This document shows, piece by piece, positions 27,987 through 38,936 of a stretch of DNA of 64,000 bases. Source of the stretch: Sphingopyxis sp. HIX. GTDB lineage: Bacteria; Pseudomonadota; Alphaproteobacteria; Sphingomonadales; Sphingomonadaceae. The stretch spans positions 105,560 to 169,559 of the forward strand of contig NZ_LNSB01000002.1 of NCBI RefSeq assembly GCF_001468285.1, given 5' to 3'. Positions within the stretch are counted from its first letter, which is position 1; each line of letters begins with the position of its first letter. Under the pieces are notes generated by a model that worked only from the letters and a program-made list of their open reading frames with translations, did no database searches and was not told the origin of the DNA. Position numbers and translations under genes: made by a program.

Positions 27987-28007
27987 CTTCCTTTGTCCAA
28001 AGCGAAG
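27987..28007 (-). promoter_or_regulatory. ROSE-like RNA thermometer hairpin at the hsp20 ribosome site
   Basis: In the minus-strand transcript, CUUC-G-CUUU pairs with AAAG-GAAG around a GGAC loop. The 3' arm contains the AAGGAAG ribosome site. The 5' arm has UCGCU, which fits the UYGCU motif of ROSE thermometers, with the bulged G in the right place. Family members control small heat-shock genes in alphaproteobacteria. Confidence 0.65.
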
Positions 28008-28070
28008 TCAGGGACCGCGGCGGCGCGCCGCGATCGCCACCCGGCCCCGTTGCGGCGGCCGGATGAGGCG

Positions 28071-28099
28071 AATCTGGTGGCGGCTGAAACCATTTCAAG
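28071..28099 (-). promoter_or_regulatory. sigma-32 (RpoH)-type heat-shock promoter for hsp20
   Basis: On the minus strand CTTGAAA (28099-28093) is a consensus -35. After 12-13 bp, CCACCAGATT (28080-28071) is a passable -10. The start would be near 28064, leaving an 85-nt leader before the ATG, long enough for the thermometer. Confidence 0.65.
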
Positions 28100-28168
28100 A
28101 GGGGCATTGGCCTTCTACGAAAAGCCGCGCTATGGCGCGCGCGAACACCCTCTCCGGAAGGACAGAAA

Positions 28169-28855
28169 ATGCCGCAGCTCATCCTCATCCGTCACGGCCA
28201 GTCGCAGTGGAATCTCGAAAATCGCTTCACAGGCTGGTGGGATGTCGATGTGACCGAAAAGGGCGCGGCCGAGGCGAAGGCTGCAGGCGAACTGATGAAG
28301 GAAAAGGGCATCGCCCCCGATGTGGCCTTCACCTCGGTCCAGTCGCGCGCGATCAAGACGCTCAATCTCGCGCTCGAGGCGATGGGGCGTTTGTGGCTGC
28401 CGGTGACCAAGGACTGGCGGCTCAACGAGCGCCATTATGGCGGGCTCACCGGGCTCGACAAGGCCGAGACCGCGGCCAAGCATGGCGACGAACAGGTCAA
28501 GATCTGGCGCCGCAGCTTCGACATCCCGCCGCCGCCGCTCGAAGCCGGCTCGTCCTATGACCTCGCCAGCGACCCCCGCTACGCCGGCATCGCGATCCCC
28601 GACACCGAGAGCCTCAAGGACACGATCGCGCGCGTGCTGCCCTATTATCAGGCGGCGATCGAACCCGAGCTCGCGGCGGGCAAGACCGTGCTGATCTCGG
28701 CGCACGGCAACAGCCTGCGCGCGCTGGTCAAGCATCTGTCGGGCATTTCGGACGCCGACATCACCGGGCTCGAAATCCCGACCGGCCAGCCGATCGTGTA
28801 CGAGCTGAACGACGACCTGACCGCGCGCGAACGTTATTATCTGAGCGAGCGGTAG
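28169..28855 (+). CDS. gpmA: 2,3-bisphosphoglycerate-dependent phosphoglycerate mutase
   Basis: Encodes 228 residues. It interconverts 3- and 2-phosphoglycerate in glycolysis. The phosphohistidine is in [20 protein letters not shown] at the N-terminus (residue 9), with [17 protein letters not shown] near 87 and the second histidine in [25 protein letters not shown] precedes the start. It is divergent from hsp20, and the shared gap includes the heat-shock promoter. Confidence 0.97.
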   Translation: MPQLILIRHGQSQWNLENRFTGWWDVDVTEKGAAEAKAAGELMKEKGIAPDVAFTSVQSRAIKTLNLALEAMGRLWLPVTKDWRLNERHYGGLTGLDKAETAAKHGDEQVKIWRRSFDIPPPPLEAGSSYDLASDPRYAGIAIPDTESLKDTIARVLPYYQAAIEPELAAGKTVLISAHGNSLRALVKHLSGISDADITGLEIPTGQPIVYELNDDLTARERYYLSER

Positions 28856-28858
28856 GTC

Positions 28859-30952
28859 TCAGAGCGTCCCAGTCACCGTCAGCTGGAAATATTGCCCGAA
28901 CTTGCGCTGGCGGCTTTCGCTGAATGCAATCGGCCCGTCGCGCCGGTCGACGAAGACGGTGCGGTCGAAGCCGTCCTTCATCCCCGCGAGGTTGCGGTAC
29001 GAGAGCTTCACGGTGAAGCCCGCGACATTCTTGTGCTCGACAAAGGCGGTGACGAAGGGCCCGACCGTATATTCCTTCTCGATTGCGTCGAGCCGTAGGC
29101 CAGGCGAAAAGCGCTCGTCGAAATAGCCGCCTCCCCAAGCAAAATTGCTCCCCGGCACGTCGTGGCGCAGGCTGAGGTCGGCTATATATTCCTGCCCGAA
29201 GCTCTGGTCGCGCCACTGGTCGGTCAGCGGGTCGCGCACACGGTTGCGGCGCCAGGTGACGTCGGCGTTGATCCGCGCCCCCTTCCACCCCAGCGGGTCG
29301 AGCAGCAAAGTGCCCTTGGTCGTGACGCGATAGAGATGCGCGGGCGGCAGATTGCCGCGCCCTTCCTCGGTCGCCGACAGCGGGATCTGGTCGACCAGAT
29401 CCTGCGCATAGCCATAGGCAAAGGCGATCGACGCATTGCCCCAGCGGCCCATGTCCTGGACGAACTCGAGTTCGCTGCGGTTGACGACCGGCGGCACGAG
29501 CCGGCCGTTGCCGCCATTGCCCTGTCCGTTCGCGACGTCGACCGAGCTTGCGAAATCGAAGAAGTCGAGCTGGTCGACGCGGCGCTGGACGAACCAGTTG
29601 ATCGTCGTCTTCGCTCCCACCTTCCACGCGAGCGCAAACTTGCCCTTCGGCCGGATGAAGCTGCGCGTCAGTCCGCCCGGCCCCGACGAGCTGAGCTCGC
29701 TATATTCGGCGGCGAGATTGAGCTGCGCGGTCAAGTTCGGCGCCAGCGCGCGGCCCCAGGTCAGCGACGCTTCACCGCGCTTTTCCTCGACCTTGGTCCT
29801 TTCGCCGCCGAAGGTGACGGGCAGGAAGCTGCCGTCCGGTTGCAGCACCGCATATTCGGCATCGACGTCGAGCGTGTTGTACGCCCCCTCGAGCGCGACC
29901 TGCCAGTCGGTGCCGCCCGCGGTGCGCCAGCTATACTCGCCGCGCAGGATCGCCTCGCCCTCGTCGGCGGCCTGGCTGAAGCGCTCGCCGATGCGCCCAC
30001 CGATCTCCCGGTCGACGACGAAGCTGTCGACGACGGGACTATGCTCGAAACGATAAAGCGAGATCAGCTTCAGCCGCCCCTTGCCCAGCCCCATCTCGTA
30101 ATCGCCGCCGAGGTCGAAATTATATTCGTCTTCCTTGAAGCGGAATGCTTCGTCCACCCGCCCGCGGCCCGGTTGCACCGACGTGCCGTCGACGCGTTCG
30201 CGCAAATATTGCAGCTGCCCGCCAAGGTTCAGATTCCATTTGTTGCCGTTCGCGGTGGTGCGCGTGAGCGCCGCCGACAGCCGCGGCCGGTCGCCGTTAT
30301 ATGCGCCGAACTCGTCGCGTATGAATTGCAGGTCGCCATTGCTGTCGAAGCGCCGCTCGGGGCCCCAATGGCCGTTGCGGTTCGCCTCGTTCTTGAGGCT
30401 CAGCGTGACCTGCGTGCCGCCCAATTTGCCGGTGGTCGAAATCTCGCCATTCAGCCAATTGTCGTCGATCCGCGGGCGCCATTCGGGCTGCCAGCGGACG
30501 GTCGTCTTGAATCCGCCGCCGGCGCTCGCGCCCGCGACCAGCACGACATTGGCGACCTGCCCCGTGAGCCCGGGAACGTTCAGGCTCGCGCCGTCGACGA
30601 TGTCGATATAGGCCACCTGGGCAGCTGTGATCCGCGCCAGCGCGGTGCGCGCGTCGGTCGACTTGTTCGCGATGCGCTCGCCGTTGATCAGCACATTCTC
30701 GGTCGCCTGCCCCAGCCCGCGCGCGCCGCCGTTGGTGCCGGTGACGATCAGGAAGCCCGGCACCTTCTCGACCATGTCGAGTGCGGTGCGCGGTGCAAAG
30801 CGCGCGAAATCGGTGGGGGTATAGCGCTCGGCGCCGTTCACCGGCGCGGGAATGGCGGGGGGCGCGTCGCCGCTCGGCGCCTGCGCCATGGCAGGCGCAG
30901 AGGACAGCGCGGCGATCGCGCTCAGCGACGCTGCCCCGATAATGGCGCGCAT
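28859..30952 (-). CDS. TonB-dependent outer-membrane receptor
   Basis: Encodes 697 residues with a signal peptide (SLSAIAALSSAPAMA). A plug domain follows: RTALDMVEKVPGFLIVTG, GLGQATENVLINGERI, and AAQVAYIDIVDGASLNVPG, after which the rest reads as a beta-barrel (repeated YSWRTAGGTDWQVALEGAY-like strands). The final residue is Leu rather than the usual Phe. I see no clear TonB box. The ligand cannot be told; many sphingomonads have dozens of these for siderophores or sugars. GAGGGATT precedes the start at 30952. Its end is 3 bp from the end of gpmA, convergent. Confidence 0.88.
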   Translation of the reverse strand: MRAIIGAASLSAIAALSSAPAMAQAPSGDAPPAIPAPVNGAERYTPTDFARFAPRTALDMVEKVPGFLIVTGTNGGARGLGQATENVLINGERIANKSTDARTALARITAAQVAYIDIVDGASLNVPGLTGQVANVVLVAGASAGGGFKTTVRWQPEWRPRIDDNWLNGEISTTGKLGGTQVTLSLKNEANRNGHWGPERRFDSNGDLQFIRDEFGAYNGDRPRLSAALTRTTANGNKWNLNLGGQLQYLRERVDGTSVQPGRGRVDEAFRFKEDEYNFDLGGDYEMGLGKGRLKLISLYRFEHSPVVDSFVVDREIGGRIGERFSQAADEGEAILRGEYSWRTAGGTDWQVALEGAYNTLDVDAEYAVLQPDGSFLPVTFGGERTKVEEKRGEASLTWGRALAPNLTAQLNLAAEYSELSSSGPGGLTRSFIRPKGKFALAWKVGAKTTINWFVQRRVDQLDFFDFASSVDVANGQGNGGNGRLVPPVVNRSELEFVQDMGRWGNASIAFAYGYAQDLVDQIPLSATEEGRGNLPPAHLYRVTTKGTLLLDPLGWKGARINADVTWRRNRVRDPLTDQWRDQSFGQEYIADLSLRHDVPGSNFAWGGGYFDERFSPGLRLDAIEKEYTVGPFVTAFVEHKNVAGFTVKLSYRNLAGMKDGFDRTVFVDRRDGPIAFSESRQRKFGQYFQLTVTGTL

Positions 30953-31072
30953 AATCCCTCCCCGATGCGGCGACGCAATATCCTGTCGCCCGCGCCTCCT
31001 TAAAGAAGGAAGTCGTAAAATTATGTCATCTTCCATGAACCGCGCGCTGGCTTCGACCAGCGCGCGCCGCGA

Positions 31073-31915
31073 TCAGTCGCGCAGCAGCTCGTTGATCCCG
31101 GTCTTGGCGCGCGTCTTGGCGTCGACGCGCTTGACGATCACCGCGCAATAGAGCGACGGCCCAGGCGTCCCGTCGGGCAGCGGCTTGCCCGGCAGCGAGC
31201 CCGGCACGACGACCGAATAGGCGGGGACTTCACCCATGAAGACCTCGCCCGTCGCGCGGTCGATGATCTTGGTCGACGCGCCCAGATAGACGCCCATCGA
31301 CAGCACCGCGCCCTCGCGCACGATCACGCCCTCGGCGACTTCGGCGCGCGCGCCGATGAACGCGCCGTCCTCGATCACCACCGGCCCCGCCTGCAGCGGT
31401 TCGAGCACGCCGCCGATCCCGGCGCCGCCCGACAGATGGACGTTGGCGCCGATCTGCGCGCAGCTTCCCACAGTGGCCCAGGCGTCGACCATCGATCCCT
31501 CGCCGACATAGGCGCCGATGTTGACGAAGCTCGGCATCAGCACCGCGCCCTTGCTGATAAAGGCGCCGCGGCGGACGATCGAACCGGGGACGGCGCGGAA
31601 ACCGGCGTCGCGAAAACGGTTCTCGCCCCAGCCGGCGAATTTCGACGGCACCTTGTCCCACCAGGTCGCGCCGCCGGCGCCGCCATCGATGATTTCCATG
31701 TCGTTGAGCCGGAAGGACAGCAGCACCGCCTTCTTCAGCCACTGGTTGACCTGCCACGTCCCGCCCGCGTCCCGCTCGGCGACGCGGAAGCTGCCGCCGT
31801 CGAGTCCTGCGAGCGCGGTCTCGACCGCCTCGCGCACGGCGCCCTGCGTGGTGAGACCCAGCGTGTCGCGGTCGTCCCAGGCGGCTTCGATCGTGGCTTG
31901 CAGGTCGGTCGTCAT
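31073..31915 (-). CDS. dapD: 2,3,4,5-tetrahydropyridine-2,6-dicarboxylate N-succinyltransferase
   Basis: Encodes 280 residues. It succinylates tetrahydrodipicolinate in the lysine/diaminopimelate pathway. The C-terminal half is a left-handed beta-helix of hexapeptide repeats ([56 protein letters not shown]). The N-terminal helical domain begins [17 protein letters not shown]. The start overlaps the HAD gene stop by 4 bp, so the two are coupled. The in-frame ATG further up, at 32032, lies inside the HAD gene and is rejected. Confidence 0.97.
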   Translation of the reverse strand: MTTDLQATIEAAWDDRDTLGLTTQGAVREAVETALAGLDGGSFRVAERDAGGTWQVNQWLKKAVLLSFRLNDMEIIDGGAGGATWWDKVPSKFAGWGENRFRDAGFRAVPGSIVRRGAFISKGAVLMPSFVNIGAYVGEGSMVDAWATVGSCAQIGANVHLSGGAGIGGVLEPLQAGPVVIEDGAFIGARAEVAEGVIVREGAVLSMGVYLGASTKIIDRATGEVFMGEVPAYSVVVPGSLPGKPLPDGTPGPSLYCAVIVKRVDAKTRAKTGINELLRD

Positions 31916-32589
31916 GAAATCCCCCAGGGTTTCGGCAAAGTATCGAGCCAGTCGGCGATGTCGCTGGCGTGGAAATCGACATGCTCCGGCAGGTGGTCGC
32001 GATGGCCGCTTTCGCTGCCATTGTCCAGCCACACGGTCGTCATCCCCAGTGCCTTCGCCGGGGTCAGGTTGCGCGCCATATCCTCGACGAACAGGCTCCG
32101 CGCGGGGTCGACGCCCAGATGCTCGACCATCAGGCGATAGGCTTCGGGATCGGGCTTGGGCGTATAGCGGGTGACGCGAATGTCGCAGATGCCGTCGAAC
32201 AGGTCGGCGATCCCGCGCGCCGCCAGCACCCGCGCGGCATAATCGGCATCGGCGTTGGTGAAGATCAGCCGCCGTCCGGGCAGCCGTTCGAGCCCGGCGC
32301 GCAGCCGCGCATCGGGCGCGATGCGGTCGAGCGCGATCGCATGGACGTCTACCAGGAAATCCTCGGGCGCGACGTCATGATGGCGCATCAGCCCCGCCAT
32401 CGTCGTGCCATGGTCGTGGAAATATTGCTTCTGCACGCGCCGCGCCTCGACCGCATCGACACCCAGCAGCCGCATGATGAAGGCGCCCATGCGCTCGTCG
32501 ATCAGGTCGAACAATTGCGCCGACGGCGGATAGAGCGTGTTGTCGAGATCGAAGATCCACGTATCGATATCGGTCAGGCGCTGGGGCAT
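31912..32589 (-). CDS. HAD-superfamily hydrolase, pyrimidine 5'-nucleotidase type
   Basis: Encodes 225 residues. Motif I is [12 protein letters not shown] (nucleophile Asp14), motif II is [15 protein letters not shown] near residue 108, motif III includes the lysine in [13 protein letters not shown], and motif IV is [16 protein letters not shown]. This set matches the pyrimidine 5'-nucleotidase (SDT1-like) subgroup. It is coupled to dapD by an ATGA overlap, an arrangement I believe is common in sphingomonads though the reason is not clear. The ribosome site is weak. Confidence 0.88.
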   Translation of the reverse strand: MPQRLTDIDTWIFDLDNTLYPPSAQLFDLIDERMGAFIMRLLGVDAVEARRVQKQYFHDHGTTMAGLMRHHDVAPEDFLVDVHAIALDRIAPDARLRAGLERLPGRRLIFTNADADYAARVLAARGIADLFDGICDIRVTRYTPKPDPEAYRLMVEHLGVDPARSLFVEDMARNLTPAKALGMTTVWLDNGSESGHRDHLPEHVDFHASDIADWLDTLPKPWGIS

Positions 32590-32660
32590 GCGGCGGCGCT
32601 TACCGGCGGCGCGCCGGATGGGCAAGTTGCATACATATGGCCCACCCCGCACACCCGCCG

Positions 32661-32731
32661 TCACCCCAGGCTTGACCCGGGGTCCCGCTTGCACTTCAAA
32701 ACAGCGGGATCCCGGATCAAGTCCGGGGTGA
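32661..32731. repeat. palindromic repeat of the TCACCCCGGACTTGATCCGG family, long form
   Basis: TCACCCCAGGCTTGACCCGG with GGTCCCGCT on the left, inverted as AGCGGGATCCCGGATCAAGT with CCGGGGTGA on the right. It fills the gap between the HAD gene and the amidohydrolase. A short relative is at 10439. Confidence 0.75.
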
Positions 32732-32763
32732 CGAAATATGGAAACGACAGGGGACGCCTTTTC

Positions 32764-34062
32764 ATGAAACCGACGACCTTCCTCCCGCTCCTTCTCATCG
32801 GCACCGCGCTCGCTACGCCCGCCGCGGCGCAGGCGACGCGTACCGTCATCCACGCCGGCCATCTGATCGCCGAACCCGGCAAGCCGGTCAAAGGCGCCAC
32901 GACGATCATCGTCGAAGGCGGCAAGATCGTCGCGATCGCCGAAGGCTACCAGCCCGCCGACCCCGGCGCGACGCTGATCGACCTCAAGGACAAATATGTC
33001 CTCCCCGGCCTGATCGACAGCCACGTCCACCTCACCAGCGACGCGGGCGGCATCGCCGGCCAGCTCGAGGAAGTGACGCTCAGTCCCGCGGCGCAGGCCT
33101 TCAATGCCGAGGTCAACGGCATGAAGACGCTGCGCGCGGGCTTCACCACGGTGCGCAACCTCGGCGACGGCGACGGCGCGACCTTGGCGCTGCGCGACGC
33201 GATCCTCGCGGGCAAGGTGCAGGGGCCGCGCATCGTCGATGCCGGCAACAGCATCTCGGGCAGTGCGGGGCATATGGACGGCTCACTGGGCTATCGCGAC
33301 GAGCTCCGCCCCTTCTTCGCGGGCGCGGGCAACACCTGCAACGGCGCCGACGACTGCCGCCGCGCGGTGCGGCTGCAGATCGGGCGCGGCGCCGACGTGA
33401 TCAAATTCGCCTCGACCGGCGGGGTGAACAGCCGCATCGGCGCGGGGCTCGGCAAGCAGATGTTCGACGACGAGGCGCAGGCGATCGTCGATACCGCGCA
33501 TCTCTTCGGCAAGAAGGTCGCGGTCCATGCCCACGGCGCCGACGGCATCCGCCTCGCGCTCGCGGCGGGCGCCGATTCGATCGAGCATGGCACGATCCTC
33601 GACGAAGCGACCATCGCCGCCTGGGCGAAAACCGGGACCTATTATGTCCCGACGCTGTCGACCGTGAACGGCTACAAGGAACGCATCGCCGCCAACGCCG
33701 CGGCCTATGAGCCCGACGTGCTCGCGAAGATCCAGTGGCGCATCGGCATCACCGGCAAGAGCCTCGAGGCGCTGGTGCCGCGCGGCGTGCGCATCGCCTT
33801 CGGCACCGACGCCGGCGTCTCGAAGCACGGCCGCAACGCCGACGAGTTCGAACTGTTGGTGCAGCACGGAATGACCCCGGCCGAAGCGCTCAAGGCTGCG
33901 ACGGTAAACGCTGCCGACCTCCTCGGCCTGTCCGACCAGATCGGCACCATCGCGCCCGGCAAGAGCGCCGACATCATCGCGGTGGCCCGCGACCCGATCG
34001 CCGATGTGACGGTGCTCAAGAAGGTCGATTTTGTGATGGCGCGGGGGAGCGTGGTCGAATGA
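32764..34062 (+). CDS. exported metal-dependent amidohydrolase (imidazolonepropionase/Xaa-Pro dipeptidase-like)
   Basis: Encodes 432 residues with a signal peptide (FLPLLLIGTALATPAAAQA). Metal ligands: HVH at residues 87-89 in LIDSHVHL, a probable carbamylated lysine in DVIKFASTGG, histidines in VAVHAHGADG and SIEHGTILD, and the catalytic Asp in FGTDAGVSKHG. This is the amidohydrolase group containing prolidase- and imidazolonepropionase-like enzymes; it acts in the periplasm and probably cleaves peptides or cyclic amides. It is coupled to the following lipoprotein gene by an ATGA overlap. Confidence 0.9.
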   Translation: MKPTTFLPLLLIGTALATPAAAQATRTVIHAGHLIAEPGKPVKGATTIIVEGGKIVAIAEGYQPADPGATLIDLKDKYVLPGLIDSHVHLTSDAGGIAGQLEEVTLSPAAQAFNAEVNGMKTLRAGFTTVRNLGDGDGATLALRDAILAGKVQGPRIVDAGNSISGSAGHMDGSLGYRDELRPFFAGAGNTCNGADDCRRAVRLQIGRGADVIKFASTGGVNSRIGAGLGKQMFDDEAQAIVDTAHLFGKKVAVHAHGADGIRLALAAGADSIEHGTILDEATIAAWAKTGTYYVPTLSTVNGYKERIAANAAAYEPDVLAKIQWRIGITGKSLEALVPRGVRIAFGTDAGVSKHGRNADEFELLVQHGMTPAEALKAATVNAADLLGLSDQIGTIAPGKSADIIAVARDPIADVTVLKKVDFVMARGSVVE

Positions 34063-34880
34063 AACGACTGGCCGCGCTCCTGATCATCCTCCTTTGCGCG
34101 GGCTGCGCGCCCGCCAAGGCGACCGAGGACCAGTTCCGTCACGACATGATCGAGCGTTTTCGCAAGCAGCAGCCCGACGTGAAATTCGAAATCGGCGACG
34201 AACCATTGGTGGTGTCCGTCGATGGCGGCGCCGACGCCAGCGGCACGCTCAACCTTCACCGGATATTCCAATATTGCCAGAACGCCGCGGCCGAGGATTG
34301 CGAGGCGGCAAAGAAGGAGTTCGTCGAAAAAAGCTCGACCAAGCCGCCGCCGCTGACCTCTGCCAGCCTCAGGATCGTGGTGAGGGATGCCGTCTATGTG
34401 GATTACATCGGACAGTTCGAAGCCAAAGCCGGCAATCGGCAGGCGATCCGCCGGCAGATCGGCGACGATCTCTTCGCCATATTGGTGAGCGACGGCCCCA
34501 ATACGATTGCCTTGGTCGGGGACACTTCTTTGGCCGAACTCAAATTGTCGGAGGCGGCTGCGTGGGACATTGGGTGGCGCCAGACGCAATCGATCCTGCC
34601 GAAAATCCCGTCGGCGGCGGATCTCGGGAAATCGGCCGCGGCTTTTGAAAGCGAAGAATATCTGGCCAGCCTCGCAGCCGACCTGCCGGCGTGGCAGAAA
34701 ATATCCGATGCCCTCGGCGATGACTTGTTTTTGACCGCGGTGTCGGATCAGTTCGTGTTCGCGGGCGTGATGGCCGATGGCCCCGATTTCGAAGCGTTCA
34801 GAAAAAGCGTGACGGAAGACTGTCAGGCGCAGCAGCGCTGTGTTTCGCCCAATCTTTATCGCTTCAGAAACGGTCGCTAG
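34059..34880 (+). CDS. putative lipoprotein, DUF1444 (YtpQ)-like
   Basis: Encodes 273 residues. A short leader ends in the lipobox LLCAGC, with the acylated cysteine at residue 17. Later blocks (SLRIVVRDAVYVDYIG, RRQIGDDLFAILVSDGPNTI, LAELKLSEAAAWDIGWRQ) resemble the YtpQ/DUF1444 family, which has no known function; this match is by eye. The mature protein carries pairs of cysteines (QYCQNAAAEDCE and DCQAQQRC). AT-rich codons are a little more frequent here than in neighbours. Confidence 0.6.
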   Translation: MKRLAALLIILLCAGCAPAKATEDQFRHDMIERFRKQQPDVKFEIGDEPLVVSVDGGADASGTLNLHRIFQYCQNAAAEDCEAAKKEFVEKSSTKPPPLTSASLRIVVRDAVYVDYIGQFEAKAGNRQAIRRQIGDDLFAILVSDGPNTIALVGDTSLAELKLSEAAAWDIGWRQTQSILPKIPSAADLGKSAAAFESEEYLASLAADLPAWQKISDALGDDLFLTAVSDQFVFAGVMADGPDFEAFRKSVTEDCQAQQRCVSPNLYRFRNGR

Positions 34881-34891
34881 GTCGTTGCGCC

Positions 34892-35398
34892 CTAGTCGAT
34901 TTCGACCAGCGCCTGTCCCAGCACGCGCCAAGCGGCGAGCTTCCCGGCATAGCTCCCGGTATTCGCTGCGCTGCTCGAAGGCAGGTCGACCACCTCGATC
35001 CCCTCCAGCCCCGGCAACTGCCGCCGCCCGATCGCCGCGGCCTTGCCGCCGTTGAACGCGATCATCCGTAAATCGGGCAAGGTCAGGGTCAGCACCGCGA
35101 GATCCTGCGCCTCGACCTCGCGAATCTCGCTGTCGCTGCTCGACCGACGCTCGGCAGTGCGGATCACGTCCCACAGCCCCACCTTCGCCGCGCGCAGCGC
35201 CGCCAGCCGGTCGTCATAATCCATCGCCGCCAGCGGCCGGTCGATCGCTTCGCCCAGCAGCCGCCAGAACTGGTTCGTCGGATGCGCATAGTAGCGCTGT
35301 TCCGCCAGCGAGCGCACGCCGGGCAGGCTGCCGAGGATCAACAGTCTTGTATCCGGATAGACATGCGGCGCAAAACTGGCGTGGCGGACGGCGGGCAT
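34892..35398 (-). CDS. DNA-deoxyinosine (hypoxanthine) glycosylase of the uracil-DNA glycosylase fold
   Basis: Encodes 168 residues. RLLILGSLPGVRSL with the QRYYAHPTNQFW block near residue 34 is the signature of the HDG family in the uracil-DNA glycosylase superfamily; LGLWDV-like (VGLWDVIRTAERRSSSDSEI) and LPSSSAANTGSYAGK near the end complete it. Members remove deaminated adenine (hypoxanthine) from DNA. The start at 35398 gives the family N-terminus. It is convergent with the lipoprotein gene. Confidence 0.85.
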   Translation of the reverse strand: MPAVRHASFAPHVYPDTRLLILGSLPGVRSLAEQRYYAHPTNQFWRLLGEAIDRPLAAMDYDDRLAALRAAKVGLWDVIRTAERRSSSDSEIREVEAQDLAVLTLTLPDLRMIAFNGGKAAAIGRRQLPGLEGIEVVDLPSSSAANTGSYAGKLAAWRVLGQALVEID

Positions 35399-35704
35399 GG
35401 CCGACCGATAGCGCGCCCGAACCGGCGCAACAATCTTGCTCACCCCTTGACCGGCAGGGGAATCGGGGCTAGGGGCGCCCCCGTTCGAAAGCGGCGGACT
35501 TCCGCCAAACTCGGGCACAACAGCGCTTGAACATTGCTGGCGCGGATGGAGCCTCCGGGGGTCAATTGCGACCGACCGGGGTCTTTTGCTGTTACAGGGT
35601 CGCCCGTTTTCCTCGGTTTTCCGCGGGGTTCGGATCGATGCTTCATCCACCGCGGTACAGTAACCGTTCGCTTTGATGGGCGGACATTTAAAGGTGAAGC
35701 ATTC
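35399..35704. other. 306-bp leader/promoter region of the ribosomal str operon
   Basis: No gene. The divergent arrangement demands a promoter for rpsL. One candidate is TTGCGA (35566-35571) with CTGTTA (35589-35594) at 17-bp spacing, leaving a leader of about 105 nt. The rest is GC-rich with small inverted repeats, such as AAAGCGGCGGACTTCCGCC near 35498. The choice of promoter is a guess. Confidence 0.4.
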
Positions 35705-36076
35705 ATGCCCACGATCAACCAGCTGGTCCGCAAGGGCCGGACTCCCCAGAAGGTGAAGTCCAAGGTCCCGGCGATGGACGCAAACCCGCAGAAGCGCGGC
35801 GTTTGCACCCGTGTCTACACGACGACCCCGAAAAAGCCGAACTCGGCGCTCCGCAAGGTTGCGAAGGTCCGCCTGACCAACAGCCGCGAAGTCATCACCT
35901 ACATCCCCGGCGAAGGCCACAACCTCCAGGAGCACAGCGTCGTGCTGATCCGCGGCGGCCGTGTGCGCGACCTTCCCGGCGTGCGTTACCACGTCCTGCG
36001 CGGCGTGCTCGATACGCAGGGCGTGAAGGACCGCAAGCAGAGCCGTTCGAAGTACGGCGCGAAGCGGCCCAAGTAA
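35705..36076 (+). CDS. rpsL: 30S ribosomal protein S12
   Basis: Encodes 123 residues. S12 sits at the decoding centre. The universally conserved [10 protein letters not shown] (43-52) and [13 protein letters not shown] (84-96) are present. Residue 88 is Arg (codon CGC at 35966-35968), where Escherichia coli has Lys; K88R is a classical streptomycin-resistance change, consistent with natural resistance reported for many sphingomonads. The start at 35705 follows AAAGGTGAAG. First gene of the str-S10-spc cluster. Confidence 0.99.
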   Translation: MPTINQLVRKGRTPQKVKSKVPAMDANPQKRGVCTRVYTTTPKKPNSALRKVAKVRLTNSREVITYIPGEGHNLQEHSVVLIRGGRVRDLPGVRYHVLRGVLDTQGVKDRKQSRSKYGAKRPK

Positions 36077-36148
36077 GGCCCGCTTTTTCGGCATTTGATC
36101 ATCCCGTGACGCCTCGGCGCCGGGATGCTGTTGTAAAAGGAATTACCT

Positions 36149-36619
36149 ATGGCTCGTCGTCGTCGTCCTGAACGCCGCGAAATCCTGCCCGATCCCCGTT
36201 TCGGGGATGTCGTGCTGTCGAAATTCATGAACAGCGTCATGCTGGACGGGAAGAAGTCGGTCGCCGAAAGCATCGTCTATGGTGCGCTCGAGTCGGTCGA
36301 AGCCCGCGCCAAGAAGGAACCCATCGGCGTGTTCCACGAAGCGCTGGCGAACATCCGCCCGAACATCGAAGTCCGCAGCCGCCGCGTCGGCGGTGCGACC
36401 TACCAGGTTCCGGTCGAAGTCCGTCCGGACCGTGCGCAGGCGCTCGCGATCCGCTGGCTGATCACCGCCGCGCGCAACCGCAGCGAGACCACCATGGCCG
36501 CGCGCCTCTCGGGCGAACTGCTCGACGCGTCGAATAACCGCGGCAACGCGGTCAAGAAGCGCGAAGACACGCACCGCATGGCGGAAGCGAACCGCGCCTT
36601 CTCGCACTACCGCTGGTAA
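36149..36619 (+). CDS. rpsG: 30S ribosomal protein S7
   Basis: Encodes 156 residues, the standard length. It starts [20 protein letters not shown] and contains [17 protein letters not shown]. It nucleates the 3' domain of 16S rRNA and in enterobacteria represses its own operon. AAAAGGAATTACCT precedes the start. It lies 72 bp after rpsL. Confidence 0.98.
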   Translation: MARRRRPERREILPDPRFGDVVLSKFMNSVMLDGKKSVAESIVYGALESVEARAKKEPIGVFHEALANIRPNIEVRSRRVGGATYQVPVEVRPDRAQALAIRWLITAARNRSETTMAARLSGELLDASNNRGNAVKKREDTHRMAEANRAFSHYRW

Positions 36620-36626
36620 TTTGCCG

Positions 36627-36652
36627 GACGCCCCCCGCGTCAGGGGGGCGTC
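36627..36652 (+). terminator. intercistronic hairpin between rpsG and fusA
   Basis: GACGCCCCCC at 36627-36636 pairs perfectly with GGGGGGCGTC at 36643-36652. No T-tract follows, so it may set the ratio of upstream to downstream transcript or protect the mRNA end rather than terminate fully. Confidence 0.6.
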
Positions 36653-36724
36653 TCGCAATCGCAACAAAACTTCCTATATCGGGGGCGGCTCCAAAGGCCT
36701 CCCCCAAAAACCAAGGAAAAGACC

Positions 36725-38818
<2,094 letters not shown>

Positions 38819-38819
38819 T

Positions 38820-38861
38820 AGGGTTGAAGCCGCGCGGACTTGCGCCGCGCGGCAAGACCCT
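38820..38861 (+). terminator. intercistronic hairpin between fusA and tuf
   Basis: GCCGCGCGG at 38829-38837 pairs with CCGCGCGGC at 38845-38853, and the flanking AGGGT/ACCCT can extend the stem. There is no T-tract. It may partly stop transcripts or be an RNA-processing site before tuf, which is usually expressed at higher level. Confidence 0.55.
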
Positions 38862-38936
38862 CTAAGGGCGGCGCCTGATTCAGCAGGCCCGTCCGGACTG
38901 ATCAAACGAAACACCTAAGAAGAAGGTTCTTAAATC

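Noticed and set aside
28859..31036. Longer start for the TonB-dependent receptor at 31036
   Set aside because: The extra 28 residues precede a perfectly placed signal peptide and have no ribosome site, whereas GAGGGATT precedes 30952.
33705..35174. 489-codon minus-strand frame
   Set aside because: Covers parts of the amidohydrolase, lipoprotein and glycosylase genes in a different frame or strand, with no domain.
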